Shown here in pieces: positions 18,545 through 29,300 of a stretch of 64,000 nt of DNA. Source of the stretch: Clostridium akagii DSM 12554. GTDB lineage: Bacteria; Bacillota; Clostridia; Clostridiales; Clostridiaceae. Position 1 is the first letter of the stretch; each line of letters starts with the position of its first letter. The DNA lies in NCBI RefSeq assembly GCF_000686725.1, contig NZ_JMLK01000019.1:1-64000 (forward strand). Reading direction: 5' to 3'. Position numbers and translations under genes: made by a program. Below the pieces are notes generated by a model. The model saw only the letters and a program-made list of their open reading frames with translations, was not told the DNA's origin and made no database searches.

Positions 18545-18726
18545 TTACTACTAGATTTAGTAAATGTCAAGATATAAATAATCGTATAATAAATTTGTTC
18601 TTTTTTAGACTCTTATTATTAAGTTGCTTAACCAGGTTTTTATGAAAAAAGTTATATATATTATCACAAGTTAGCAAAACTCTACCTGTAATTGAGATTG
18701 CATTTTAATTTTTTACTTTCCTTTTA

Positions 18727-19605
18727 CTATTTTCTGTAATCCTTCCTGATGAATGGTTCTTCAATACTTTCAGAAATAAGTAATTTGTATTTCTGAGGCT
18801 GGCGGTATGCGTTGCCATGTACTTCACGACTTCTATACTCTCTGATTTCATCAATAGGAAAATCAGCTATATAAATTTCCTCTCGTTCACCAGCTTCAAT
18901 AATAAGCGTATCTCTTGAACCAAAGTCAGAAGTTCTGTACGCAATCCCATCAAATGCAGAAGAATGACCATTGCAATCAGGTTTGCCTTTTGGATAATTT
19001 ACGGTTGCAATGCCCACCATATTTTCATATGCTCTTGCCCGCAACTGTGAAATGCGATTTATCTCCATAGGGCAAGCGTTTGGTACTAAAATAATCTCAG
19101 CGCCTTTTAGCATAAGAATTCTCGCACTTTCTGGAAATTCCCTATCATAGCAAATCATTGAACCTACTTTCACATTGCCTTGCGCAGTGTCTAAATCAGC
19201 AACATAAAAATCATTGCCTGCTGTTAATCGGCATTCATCGCCAAAATCACAGGTATGTACCTTTGCATAGGTAAGTACATTGTTTCCCAAACGATCAAAC
19301 AGGCAAAGGGTGTTCCTTGGTAATGGATCATACTTTTCAAGAAAGGTTATTCCAATAGCCATATTAAGATCTTTTGCAAGTTTACTAAATGAATTAACAA
19401 AAGTACTATTAGCAGATACAGCGCTTGCTTTCAATTCAGCAATATCTTTAGGAATATTATAGCCAACGCTCCACATTTCAGGAAACAATGCAATGTCTGC
19501 ACCCATTTCCTTGGATTTTCTGCAATATTTCAATCCTTTTTGTATGTTGGCGTCTAAAGTATCTTCAGGCATAAGCTGCAATAAAGCTACTTTCAGATTT
19601 TCCAT
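18727..19605 (-). CDS. Carbon-nitrogen hydrolase (nitrilase superfamily)
   Basis: This is a 292-aa complete nitrilase-fold enzyme. The catalytic triad is visible as Glu in LFPEMWSVGYN (near residue 43), Lys in YAKVHTCDFG, and Cys in GSMICYDREFPESAR. It resembles the YafV/CPA amidase branch acting on small amides or carbamoyl compounds. The start ATG is preceded by AAGGGGG at 9 nt. The upstream TTG frame would include that site and was rejected. It is a single gene, and the C-terminal extension (NAYRQPQKYKLL) is normal for the family. Confidence 0.9.
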   Translation of the reverse strand: MENLKVALLQLMPEDTLDANIQKGLKYCRKSKEMGADIALFPEMWSVGYNIPKDIAELKASAVSANSTFVNSFSKLAKDLNMAIGITFLEKYDPLPRNTLCLFDRLGNNVLTYAKVHTCDFGDECRLTAGNDFYVADLDTAQGNVKVGSMICYDREFPESARILMLKGAEIILVPNACPMEINRISQLRARAYENMVGIATVNYPKGKPDCNGHSSAFDGIAYRTSDFGSRDTLIIEAGEREEIYIADFPIDEIREYRSREVHGNAYRQPQKYKLLISESIEEPFIRKDYRK

Positions 19606-19930
19606 TGTAAAATCCCCCTTCAAATTTCTATTTATTTTACTTCTTCATATGTCATTTTTTTCAATTTGCACATAACTATCCAACCTATAAACGTATTCAG
19701 GTATCACTGAATAATAGGATTTGCAGAATCCTTAATAAGATGCATTAAATTAAATGTAACTTCTTCTGTGACAAATGGCTTGGTGTCAAGATAATTTTAC
19801 AATTTATCAAATGGTATCATCATAAACAGTTCCCATCCATGCCACATCATGTATTTCGGCGAAAGATAACTTCATTGATGGCCTACATTTTTTCTGAACT
19901 TATTTCTAATTTTAGCATTTTTTACATATA

Positions 19931-19982
19931 AAAAGCTAGCACTAACACTTAATTTATAAATAAAATGTTAATGTTAGCTTTT
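19931..19982. terminator. Imperfect 16-bp hairpin with T-run
   Basis: AAAAGCTAGCACTAAC (19931) pairs with GTTAATGTTAGCTTTT (ending 19982) with two mismatches. It is placed just after the sigma-factor remnant on the minus strand and was probably that gene's terminator. The rest of 19606-20530 shows no other gene apart from this remnant. Confidence 0.55.
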
Positions 19983-19997
19983 ATTTATTTGTAACAT

Positions 19998-20141
19998 TTA
20001 ATTGGTTAAACAGTTTTTTAGAGCTAGTTTTTCTATCCTTGACACATAAAATCTTGAGATTCCAAGCTGTGCTGCAATTTCTCTTTGAGTTTTAGGATTT
20101 CCATCGTTTAGTTTAGGTATTATGTCATAATCTGAAAATGA
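19998..20141 (-). pseudogene. C-terminal (region 4.2) fragment of a SigK/SigE-type sigma factor
   Basis: The frame reads LNDGNPKTQREIAAQLGIS, then RFYVSRIEKLALKNC, and a stop. This is the -35-recognition helix-turn-helix of sporulation sigma factors. There is no start or N-terminal part; upstream residues are not sigma-like. The break falls at the same protein position where the 17216-17386 fragment ends, so both probably derive from one gene that was rearranged. Confidence 0.75.
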
Positions 20142-20530
20142 TGCCACGTAACTAGTGAAAGTAAAAATACGAACAATGTACTTTGAAAATCGAACAATAC
20201 AGTGTTGAAAATATCCATTTTATACAAAAATAAGAGTATATTGCTATGTAAATATGATATAATTACCATTAGTTAAGTCATATTAGTAAATTAAGTAGAA
20301 CTACAGATTATTTATATAATACTTTGCATTTAAATACACCTAATGTAAAGAACTTCTTCCAACTCCTTGATATAATTATTACACGAGGTGAGGTTATGGA
20401 TTGACAGAAGTGCATGAGGCTAAGGTACCTTTAAGTTAGAAAAAGTGATATAAAATATTTTAATGGGAACTTGAAAATCAATCACCGGTGAATGCCGAGA
20501 GACTATTTAATATTAATGGAGGGTGTCTGC

Positions 20531-21337
20531 ATGGACAATAAATCTGATTATAGAACAAACATTATAGGTGCTGGCGAGGTTGGCTGTGCCATCTCAGTCG
20601 ACATGGACAAGAGTGCTATTCATAATACAAACAGCTTCTTTTGGGATACAAAAGGGAATGATGCTTTAGGAACAATCGCACTTCCGCTTTATGGAGCGTT
20701 TGTTTCAGAAGAAAAATGCCAATTTTTCGACGATGTTTCAAGAAAAAAGGTGCTGGAGATAGGCTGCGGAAGTGGTCAATCCTTGCAGTATCTGGGAGAA
20801 CACAAAGCATCTGAGCTGTGGGGTATGGACATATCAGAAAAACAAATTGAAAAAACAACACGACGTTTAACTGAATGTGGTCTTTCAGTTAAATTGATTT
20901 GTTCTCCCATGGAGGAAGAATGTGGTATACCAGAGAATTATTTTGACTATGCTTATTCAGTTTATGCCATAGGCTGGACTACCGACCTTGAGTGTACTTT
21001 TTGCCGAATTGCTTCTTACCTTAAAAAAGATGGCATATTTATTTTTAGTTGGTCTCACCCTATACATAAATGTGTTGCTATAGAAAATAATATGCTTGCT
21101 TTTAAAAAATGTTATTTCGATGAATCTTGGTATTCGGTATCTCTTGATGGAAGTGCACTATCATTATCAGATCGTAAACTATCAACCTATGTGAATGCGT
21201 TGGCAAAGGCGGGATTTATCATTGAACAAATGATTGAGGAATCTGATGATGACATTATGCGGAACAAAAACAGCGATTTTGCAAAAAAAGCAAAGATGCT
21301 TCCTGTAACTTTTGTAATCAAAGCAAGAAAACTATAA
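20531..21337 (+). CDS. Class I SAM-dependent methyltransferase
   Basis: This 268-aa protein has motif I VLEIGCGSGQSLQYL near residue 72, followed by LWGMDISEKQIE (motif II acidic residue) and YFDYAYSVYAIGWTTD (post-I region). It fits the Methyltransf_11/25 group acting on small molecules or cofactors. The ATG at 20531 has GGAGGG at 7 nt; a longer frame from 20492 has none. It is a single gene, with one of the 54-bp repeats 80 bp downstream. The substrate is unknown. Confidence 0.87.
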   Translation: MDNKSDYRTNIIGAGEVGCAISVDMDKSAIHNTNSFFWDTKGNDALGTIALPLYGAFVSEEKCQFFDDVSRKKVLEIGCGSGQSLQYLGEHKASELWGMDISEKQIEKTTRRLTECGLSVKLICSPMEEECGIPENYFDYAYSVYAIGWTTDLECTFCRIASYLKKDGIFIFSWSHPIHKCVAIENNMLAFKKCYFDESWYSVSLDGSALSLSDRKLSTYVNALAKAGFIIEQMIEESDDDIMRNKNSDFAKKAKMLPVTFVIKARKL

Positions 21338-21419
21338 GGGCACGATATAAGCATAATCTACAGTAAACTTAATGCACAATATTCAAATAAAACGTCACAA
21401 CTATAAAAACTGAACAATT

Positions 21420-21473
21420 ATTTAAAACACCGCATTATTCATAAATGGATTTTGGGGTGTTTTAATGTCGCAT
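21420..21473. repeat. Dispersed 54-bp repeat, copy 2
   Basis: It is identical to 15903-15942 over its first 40 nt and diverges slightly after that. It lies between the methyltransferase and the convergent DJ-1 gene, in a place where a terminator would be expected. The AAAACACC/GGTGTTTT ends would form an 8-bp stem. Confidence 0.75.
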
Positions 21474-21558
21474 TTCAAAGACTAACTGTTCATTTAAAAA
21501 CAGTAGTATTAATCCACGCTAAAGTAAAAGGTGGTGAAAAGTACCTATCTTAGCCACT

Positions 21559-22185
21559 TTATTCAATTGAGTTCATAAGCTTAAAGAAATATTTTGCATC
21601 TTGAGTTTTATAAAGATTGTACCAAGAATCTAGGGTTTGTGGTGAAAACACTTCTAGAATTCTCAACATATGCAAAGCAAATTCAAGGGGAGCTATTCCA
21701 GAAGCAGTAATCAAACATCCATCAGTTACTACACATTCCTGCTTATAATACTTCTCTCCATCATAGCTTGGACAGACCATTTTAAGATACCCCAGGTCAT
21801 TGCTTGTATGATCTCGCTTATTCAGTACTCCACCCATAGCAAGTCCTATTGTAGCACCACAAATTGCCCCTACAACAATACCTTTCTCTAAATATTTTTC
21901 AGCTATTCTTATAATGGGAGCATGAATTGCTTCTGTCCATGTATTCCCACCTGGTAGAATCAACGCAGCAGTATCTTTAACACTACACTCCTTAAGTTCA
22001 ATTTCTGGCAATATTTTCAGACCTCCCATTGTAGTAATAGGGTTCTTGTTAATTGCTACAGTTACTATTTTTAGAGGCATTAATCCCTTTTTGTAGTACC
22101 TTCCCGAATTGATTTCAGCGCTTAAATAACCTATTTCCCAGTCTGCCATTGTATCAAATACATAAAGATATACTATATTTTTCAT
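21559..22185 (-). CDS. DJ-1/PfpI family protein (glutamine amidotransferase-like)
   Basis: This is a 208-aa class I glutamine amidotransferase-like fold. Its nucleophile elbow is GAICGATIGLA (Cys near residue 110), preceded by ALILPGGNTW. The N-terminal VYLYVFDTMADWEIGYL carries the acidic residue typical of this group. Family members act as deglycases, chaperones or regulators, and the reaction here is unknown. It is followed upstream by a divergently unrelated WYL regulator on the same strand 101 bp away, which may control it. Confidence 0.85.
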   Translation of the reverse strand: MKNIVYLYVFDTMADWEIGYLSAEINSGRYYKKGLMPLKIVTVAINKNPITTMGGLKILPEIELKECSVKDTAALILPGGNTWTEAIHAPIIRIAEKYLEKGIVVGAICGATIGLAMGGVLNKRDHTSNDLGYLKMVCPSYDGEKYYKQECVVTDGCLITASGIAPLEFALHMLRILEVFSPQTLDSWYNLYKTQDAKYFFKLMNSIE

Positions 22186-22285
22186 TTTCTATTCCCCCAC
22201 ATTCATTTTATTGCTACTATTTATTACAGGATGGTTTCAAACTCCATCTTGACCTATTATATATTATCTTTACTGACAAATTCGG

Positions 22286-23248
22286 TCAGTGAAGATAATG
22301 AGTCATCAAATCTTTAAGAATTGATGCCATAGCAGCTTTAAAACTATTTGGTTCAAGCACCTTTATTGATTTACCATATGGAAGTAGAATATGAGGAACA
22401 TAGGTATGGATTGAGTTTTCATCCATTAAAAAATTCGCTCTACATTCAGTTCGTTCTATCAGATGATATCCTAAAAACCAATGTGCACAAAGGTCATTCA
22501 ATGCTTCTGATTTGCCCTCAATTACTAAAGTGCAAAGTCCTACTTTGCTTTCCAGATTTGATAATAAGTTTTTTGTAAAAAACTCACGCGCCGAAAAAGC
22601 TTCAGGACGTTTAAACGTATTTTTAGTGCTTATAATATTTACTACTCTATCTACCCTAAAGCTGCGAATTTCATTCCTAAGATGGCAAAATGCAATAACG
22701 TACCATTTATCGTTCCAGTAAAGCATCCCGTAGGGGTCAACAACCCTATGCTTGGGATGACCTTCATAACCTGTACAGTATTCAATTTCCATAGAGCATT
22801 CATTTGCAACAGCTTGCTCGAGTTCCATTAGTATTGGTTTGACAGCTGGATCGCAAATACGGCTCACTACTTCAAATCCAACTAAATGACGATTGAGAAC
22901 TTTTTCTTGTTCTTGATTGGAAAACATCTTTAACTTCGATGTTGCACTATTTAGTGATTCCATAAAAGGATATCCTGATTCCATTGCAAAAACAGCAGCA
23001 TGCAAAAGTGATTTCTTCTCTTCAAGATCAAAAATCAGGGGTGCTCGGATAAAATTGTTAAGCAAACTATATCCGCCGTTATGACCAGGCTCCGATATTA
23101 TTGGCACTCCACTAACACACAGTGCATCCATATAACGATAAACTGATCGTATATTAATTTCTAACCTTTCGGATATTTGCTTTGCAGTTATTTTTGTACC
23201 TGAATTCAGCATCCATAAAATTGCTAGCATATTATCATTTTTTGGCAT
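22286..23248 (-). CDS. YafY-type HTH and WYL-domain transcriptional regulator
   Basis: This is a 320-aa protein. An N-terminal HTH_11 (LAILWMLNSGTKITAKQISERLEINIRSVYRYMDAL) is followed by GGYSL, typical of YafY. A WYL sensor domain from about residue 140 contains YGMLYWNDKWYVIAFCH and RSFRVDRV. A C-terminal WCX-like part follows. WYL regulators bind nucleic acid or nucleotide ligands and control stress or defence genes. The start at MPKND was chosen for its GTGGGG site. The first ATG, six codons earlier, has none. Confidence 0.88.
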   Translation of the reverse strand: MPKNDNMLAILWMLNSGTKITAKQISERLEINIRSVYRYMDALCVSGVPIISEPGHNGGYSLLNNFIRAPLIFDLEEKKSLLHAAVFAMESGYPFMESLNSATSKLKMFSNQEQEKVLNRHLVGFEVVSRICDPAVKPILMELEQAVANECSMEIEYCTGYEGHPKHRVVDPYGMLYWNDKWYVIAFCHLRNEIRSFRVDRVVNIISTKNTFKRPEAFSAREFFTKNLLSNLESKVGLCTLVIEGKSEALNDLCAHWFLGYHLIERTECRANFLMDENSIHTYVPHILLPYGKSIKVLEPNSFKAAMASILKDLMTHYLH

Positions 23249-23322
23249 AATGCGCCCCACTTCCATAGATTATTAACTCTACTTTACAATATTATAACTT
23301 AATTTAATATTTTGGTATAACC

Positions 23323-24000
23323 TTATGAAAATGGTCTAAATTTAATATTTCTATATAAGTCAACTAAATTCTTATGTTGAGCTTTTTTAGAATCATATTT
23401 TCCTATTTTAAATGCCAATTGTACGGAAGGTCCAATTGCCACTGCTAACAGTAACGTTCCAACTCCCACTGGTCCGCCTAAAAAGAAACCTATTATTAAA
23501 ACAGTAATTTCTATGGAACCTCTTACACACCAAACCGGCCTATTTAGTTTTATTACAAGACCTTCCATTAATCCGTCTCTAGGCCCAGCGCCAAGTTCAA
23601 CATTCAAATAAAAATATGTAGCGATTCCCATAATTAAAATCGCTGATAGAAGCATTAGTATTTTTAGTAACATGCTTTCTGGAGTTTTGATTATTCCCAT
23701 ATTATTAATTAGATCAACAAAAATGCCAATAAAAATCATATTAAATATGCTCCCAATTCCAGGAATTACTCCCAGAAAAATAGATAATAATATTACACAA
23801 AACCCTACTAATTGTGCTGCACGTCCCAATGTTATCATTGAATGAGCAACTATACCCATATGAAATACATCCCATGGGCTCATTCCAAGCTTTGAATAAA
23901 GTGCTAAAAGCATTGCTAGTGCAAATAAAAAGAAACCAAAAAATAAGGAAGGCATTTTAAGTAGTAACTTTAGCCATAGGTTTTTGCGCTTTTTCAACAT
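23323..24000 (-). CDS. YczE/YitT-type integral membrane protein
   Basis: A protein of about 225 aa with five or six membrane helices. It carries the family hallmark GMSPWDVFHMGIVAHSMITLG and a repeated half with ELGAGPRDGLMEGL (internal duplication of the YczE/YyaS family). Homologues such as YczE influence surfactin production; the transport role is unproven. The ATG at 24000 has a GGGGTG site. An alternative GTG at 24009 overlaps the stop of the AAA ATPase remnant upstream. Confidence 0.83.
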   Translation of the reverse strand: MLKKRKNLWLKLLLKMPSLFFGFFLFALAMLLALYSKLGMSPWDVFHMGIVAHSMITLGRAAQLVGFCVILLSIFLGVIPGIGSIFNMIFIGIFVDLINNMGIIKTPESMLLKILMLLSAILIMGIATYFYLNVELGAGPRDGLMEGLVIKLNRPVWCVRGSIEITVLIIGFFLGGPVGVGTLLLAVAIGPSVQLAFKIGKYDSKKAQHKNLVDLYRNIKFRPFS

Positions 24001-24005
24001 TGATT

Positions 24006-24607
24006 TCACCCCATTAGAATATTTAAAAATCTTTCAGTATTATTAACAAAACTTTTCATAACATTATAATTCTCTGTTTCTTCATATTTAACTATCCTAA
24101 ATTCATCTTTTATTTCATATATAATTGAATCAGGATAAGCCATTATAATTGGAGAATGGGTAGCAATAATAAATTGTGAATCATTCTGAACTAAGTCATG
24201 CATTCGTGTAATAATAGACATTTGTCTTGCAGGTGATAATGCTGCCTCAGGTTCATCAAGTATATACAAGCTTTTTCCGCTTAACCTATTCATAAAAACT
24301 GAAAAAAAAGATTCGCCATGTGATTGGCTATGTAGTGATCGTCCACCATATGATGCTGAAACTTCAAGTTCATCCACATTTGTTGCAAAATTATAGAAAC
24401 TTTCTGCACGAAAGAAAAAAGCATCTTTAGGTTTAATAAAACCCTTAACTAACTTGAGATACTGGTTTAAATCTGAATGTGTTTCTTTTGATGCAAAATT
24501 AAATTTTTTATAACAGGTAAACAAAATGGGTATCTTACAAATGATTCGATTTTTTCTTTTTTAAGCTCTATACTCCTTAAATATTGATTACGCTCTAATA
24601 AATCCAT
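24006..24607 (-). pseudogene. ABC-type AAA ATPase with Walker A deleted
   Basis: From an ATG at 24607 with a GGAGGAG site, the frame gives the family start YLRSIELKKEKIESFVRYPF and CLPVIKNL. The sequence then switches frame directly to KFNFASKETHSDLNQYL. This omits about 50 residues that hold the Walker A loop (usually GENGSGKST). The rest is well kept: SHGESFFSVF signature, LYILDEPEAALSP Walker B and ATHSPI switch. The ATP-binding loop is gone, so the gene is dead unless the product serves as a regulator. Intact relatives (DUF4435-less OLD-like AAA_21 proteins) often sit near toxin or defence genes. Confidence 0.8.
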
Positions 24608-25162
24608 ATACACTCCTCCCCGTGAGATTTCATCTACTAAAACAATTATACCATTTTACTAATACAGGTACTGAAGAAGCTACACATACCTAATATAATC
24701 TACAACTAAAGCAATGCTCAACATCAGAAGTATCAGCACTAATTTTATAAATAAAAATAGCGAGATAGCATATAAAATACTTCTCGCCGCTTATTTATAT
24801 AACTATGCTAATTCCAAACTTTTTTCTTCTAATTCATTGCTTTTTTTCAAGTTTTACTTCTAACCCTAATACATCTGCATATTTCAAGAAATTGTCCAAA
24901 CCAATCCATTTTACCTAGAATCGAAAAGCTTTGTAACCGGAATGGACATAGTATTTGCGCTCCTAAAAACTCATTAAATAATTTGGCACAGTTGTTATTC
25001 TATATACGTGACATGTACGCACTATTTCTTGTCTTATTTTTTTAACTTCCTGTTATTGATTTAACATGACAGGAACTCAACTTCTCATTTTATGGATAAT
25101 TGGTAGTTAAAATCTTCTTATAAACCTCACCTGCCATATAATTATATTATCTTATAATCGTA
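24608..25162. other. Intergenic region with hairpin and tiny HTH-regulator remnant
   Basis: A loose hairpin at about 24750-24798 (AGCGAGA/TCTCGC core) could terminate the AbiH transcript. At 24834-24905 (minus strand) the residues LDNFLKYADVLGLEVKLEKK and a stop match the C-terminal end of XRE-type helix-turn-helix proteins. The rest of that gene is missing. Nothing else was recognised. Confidence 0.45.
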
Positions 25163-26080
25163 CTATTTAAAAAATTCTACCGACTTTAACATTTTAATAT
25201 TTTCTATTTTTACACCTATAGATATAATTTTATTCATGAAATTAATCTTATCTCTATCATCATGATAATAAATATTCCAAATAATATCTTGTTTTGTATT
25301 TTCTTTTATTTCTTTGAAATACAGCATATCAACATCACCAAATGAATGTCCTATAATAAATATTTTATCAACACAACTCAACCTTCCAAAGAAATCTCTA
25401 TGAATTGATATGTAATAATTTACGTCTTTAAATGTTCGTTCATAATATTTTGCTAATGCATTACAAATACTAGATTCCTTTTCATCAAATTCTTCTCCAG
25501 CTTCATCCGCACGTCTTCTCATTTTACTAATTTTCAAATAATCACCATGTCCAATAACTGGAGGTAAATCATTTTCTTCATCAATAGAACCATGTATGTG
25601 TAATATATTATATTTATCTATTTCATAAATTCTTTCCAATAATAATGTATAATTAAATGTTAAAAATAAGTCATTTGTATCATTTTTTATTCTATTTGTC
25701 TTTTTGGATGTATTTATATTAATTTGATCAATCCATAACTTAATAAATCCATTCAGCCTTTCAATATATCCATATCGCTCTTCCCAATAGTCATTAAGTG
25801 TATCTTCAATTCCTATATCTCCACCCTCTAACCCCATATCAATAGACATTCCTAAATCTATAATTTCATCTTCATTTGCTGAGGATAAATTTTTTTCAAA
25901 TTCTTTCCATAAATGTTCTTCTACCATTTCTCTTTTGCTCTCTGGTACAAAATTATACATTCTCTCGATACATGTTAGATACTCCCAATCTTGTTCTTCT
26001 AGATAATGTCTAAAATCAAAATATGAAGTATTTAATCCATGTGCTCTATCAAATCCATTGCCTATAACAAATAAATTCAT
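25163..26080 (-). CDS. AbiH family abortive phage infection protein
   Basis: This 305-aa protein has the AbiH (PF14253) signature. The N-terminus is LFVIGNGFDRAHGLNTSYFDF, and the middle has FLTFNYTLLLERIY and ILHIHGSID. The end has IFIIGHSFGDVDMLYFKEI. AbiH, first found in lactococci, aborts phage growth by an unknown mechanism; the SIR2-like Rossmann features suggest nucleotide binding. It is complete, with a GGAGAAAG ribosome site. It follows the SF1 helicase gene on the same strand, 238 bp apart, and the two may form one defence unit. Confidence 0.9.
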   Translation of the reverse strand: MNLFVIGNGFDRAHGLNTSYFDFRHYLEEQDWEYLTCIERMYNFVPESKREMVEEHLWKEFEKNLSSANEDEIIDLGMSIDMGLEGGDIGIEDTLNDYWEERYGYIERLNGFIKLWIDQININTSKKTNRIKNDTNDLFLTFNYTLLLERIYEIDKYNILHIHGSIDEENDLPPVIGHGDYLKISKMRRRADEAGEEFDEKESSICNALAKYYERTFKDVNYYISIHRDFFGRLSCVDKIFIIGHSFGDVDMLYFKEIKENTKQDIIWNIYYHDDRDKINFMNKIISIGVKIENIKMLKSVEFFK

Positions 26081-26318
26081 ATCTAATTCTTTCTCCTATT
26101 TAAATTACTATTTATCTTATACTTGAAAGATTGACTACTATCCCCTCAAAACATACTTTTTATAATATTTTTCAAAAATAATTCATATAAATCTTATGTT
26201 ATTATATTACTTATTGTACAGCTCTCCGTAACTAGTATAAGTGCGATTTACTACTTACTAAGTATATCGAATTCCGTTGCTCATTAATTCTAAGAATCTC
26301 ATAGTATATTAGGTATAA

Positions 26319-29300
26319 TTACTCCATGTTATAGTCGTTAATAATCGAAATAGTTTTATTTGCCACTTCACTACCAAGTGATGTATACAATTTCTTATCG
26401 CCAATAATATAAAATTCTTCTTTAGCTCGTGTAGCCGCAACATTCATTATATTTGAATCAGAAACAGCCCATCTTGCTGCCCCACTGCTACTAGAGTCTG
26501 CTCCAAGGACAAAATAGACAATTTTCGCTTCTTTTCCTTGAAAAGTATGAACAGTTCCAACATTTGTTATTTTACCGTCTTGTCGTTTAGTAAAGTTAAT
26601 TTCATCTAAAACTCGTGCAATTTTATAAGCCACATTTTTAAATGGAGATATAACATAGATTTCATTTGCTAAATCTGGATTCCCTTGTAACCGTTTAGCA
26701 ATTAGCCTTTTCAGTAAGTCAGCTTGTTCTTTAACATATTTATCATTTGCCTTTCCAACAGAATCTAACCACTGTGATTTCCCTTGCGCCTCATCTTCTT
26801 TTTTGCCTTGTACCATTAAACCATCATAAGATATTTCATTTGAAATTGTAAACATCGGATAGTCCGAACGCCTGTGTACCCAAAGTGGTATACCAATCCA
26901 TTCATCATCATTTTTTTGGAGCCCATACTGACTGGCATCATCTACAATTGTTTGAGTAGAGGCATCAGCAGATACAAATTTTTCGTCTACTTTATAATGT
27001 CTTCCAATTAAGGTTAGAACATTCGAATCTAAGGTTAATACTGGTCTTATTTGTAAGGGATCCCCAACAACCATAACTTTTTTACTTCTAAAAATTGCCC
27101 CAACACTAGCCTGTGGTAGTGCTTGACCAGCCTCGTCTATGAATAGGTTGCCTATTGAATTTTCTTTAAGATTTTTAAACATTCGACCAAAACTAGCAAA
27201 AGTGGTGCTGATAACAGGAACAGTAAAATTCAGCCATTGCCATGATTCTAAAATTAACTGATGACCATTCTCTTTCACAATGTAATCAGATTGTTTATTC
27301 CAAATAATCCTTGCCGCTTTTAAACTTCTTATGTTTTCATAGAGGAATTGCTTTCTAACTTTTAAAGCTGAAATAAATAATTCTGATTGTAAAATACGGA
27401 ACTCCTTTGTAAACCAAGGATTAGACTTTTGAAGTTCTTCATATGATAGTGAAAAATCTATTTCCTCTATGCCTCTTTGTAACTTGATTTTTTCCAATGA
27501 CTCGATTTCTTTTTCTAATTTTTTCAAATTATTATTCTTAGTAGTCATCCATCGTTCGAAGGCAGATTTTCTGTCCTTCATTTGTTTTTGAATAAACTCA
27601 TTCTTATCAGCAGTTCCCTTTAGCTCATTTTCAAATTGCCTACAGTCATTCAACAATTTACTTTTTTGTTGAGAAAGATAATTTAAGTGGTCATTCGCGC
27701 TATTGAGATTCTTGAAATACTGTTCAACCTTTGATTTATTAAATATTTTCTGAAACCATAAAAAGCTCGGCTTTTGTGAAGTAACTACATTAAAATTTCT
27801 TTCAGCTTGAAATTGTTCATTAGTTAAATTTTTAAGTTCAATAGAAGCATTCGATACATCTTTTTGAAGATTTATGCTTTCTTGTCTCAGTCTTTCAATT
27901 TCAGCTTTAGCTTCTTTTTCCTGTCTAATCAAATCAGTTCGTTTTTCCTTTTTTTCTTTTTCAAATTCATTAACTTGCTCTTTATGTTTGACTTTTAGTT
28001 TGCGTAGATAATATATTTTTTGACTATATTCTTCTACTTTGTCTCTTTCAATTTTCAATCCATTATAAAGACGTGAGAATTCCTGATATACATCAGTATT
28101 CGATTGATAATTTTCTTCTAAATCTTTTTCAATTGCTTCAATGTTTAGAAGTAAATTATTAATATTGCTTGACTTTCCACCTTCTAACGAAAAGACACTC
28201 CAATTTTCCTCATTTAACAGTTCACTTTTAATGTTACGATTTTTTCCGAATCCTTCACCAGTTAATTGGGAATTAGAAATATCTTTGAAATAATTCGCTT
28301 CCCCTAATTGGTTTTGAAAATCTTTAGCAATCCCTTTTCTCTTTGGTAACTCCTTAACAATGTTTTGGACTGCCCCATTATTTGAACTTGCCACAATAAT
28401 ATTTTTATCTGAAATAGATTGTGGTAAAACGCCAAGTTTAGCATTTTGCCAATAAAGCAGACTCCCTTGAATACTTTTGTTAGAAAGTTTCGAAATTTCT
28501 AGTGCCTGTTGTACTACTAAATCAGCGAAAATATCCTTCAACAATGTTGTTTTCCCTGTTCCTGGTGGACCGTTGACACTACGAATATCATTTTCGTCGT
28601 TTAAAGCTAGATTTACCGCAACCTGTTGCATGAATGAAAGTGCATAAGCAGGGTTAGTTGGGAAACGTCCTAATGGATAAAATTTGGGTTTTAAAGCAAT
28701 TCCCTCGAAAATATGTGCGTTAAAATGTTCTGATTCTTTATTGCTATCTAGATTTTTCCTATATCCAGAAAACCCATTAAAATATCGATTTAAATTTTCA
28801 CTATTAATTATCTTTGCTATTTTTAGATCTTCAATAAAGAAAGAATGTAGATTTATATCGTCATTATCCAAATTTTGCACGAATGTATAGCGAAAGTTAT
28901 CTACTGAAACATTACATTTTTGTAAAAGTTCAGAAATTGTCTTATTAAAATCTTCATCAAATTTTCGATTCAAAGCTTCTCTAAATGAAGTTTCAACTTT
29001 TAAAAAATCTTCGGGTAAATTACCATGTTCACGAATATAACCGCTCATTGTTAAAAACAATTTATCGGCTATAATATTTAGTTGATTATCAAAATATAAA
29101 GCAAAAGTAAATTTTTCAGAATTACTGACTTCTTGATAAGTTTTATTAATCTTGTATCTCTCTCTCAATATATCAATAACTTCTTGAAAATTGAAAATAC
29201 CAAAATATAATACTATGCCCGACTTTTTAAAGACCTTATCTGAAATATTTTTTTGTTCCTTTTGATTATTTAAAAAATCTAAAAAAAACTTCTTCCAATT

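Noticed and set aside
17216-20141. A sigK gene interrupted by a skin-like excisable element
   Set aside because: The two sigma fragments are in the wrong order for excision to restore the gene, no site-specific recombinase is encoded between them, and the middle fragment already ends in garbled codons.
24900-25060. A HipA-like toxin remnant suggested by LFNEFLGAQI-type residues
   Set aside because: The resemblance covers too few residues and no catalytic motif; only the XRE tail next to it was kept, with low confidence.
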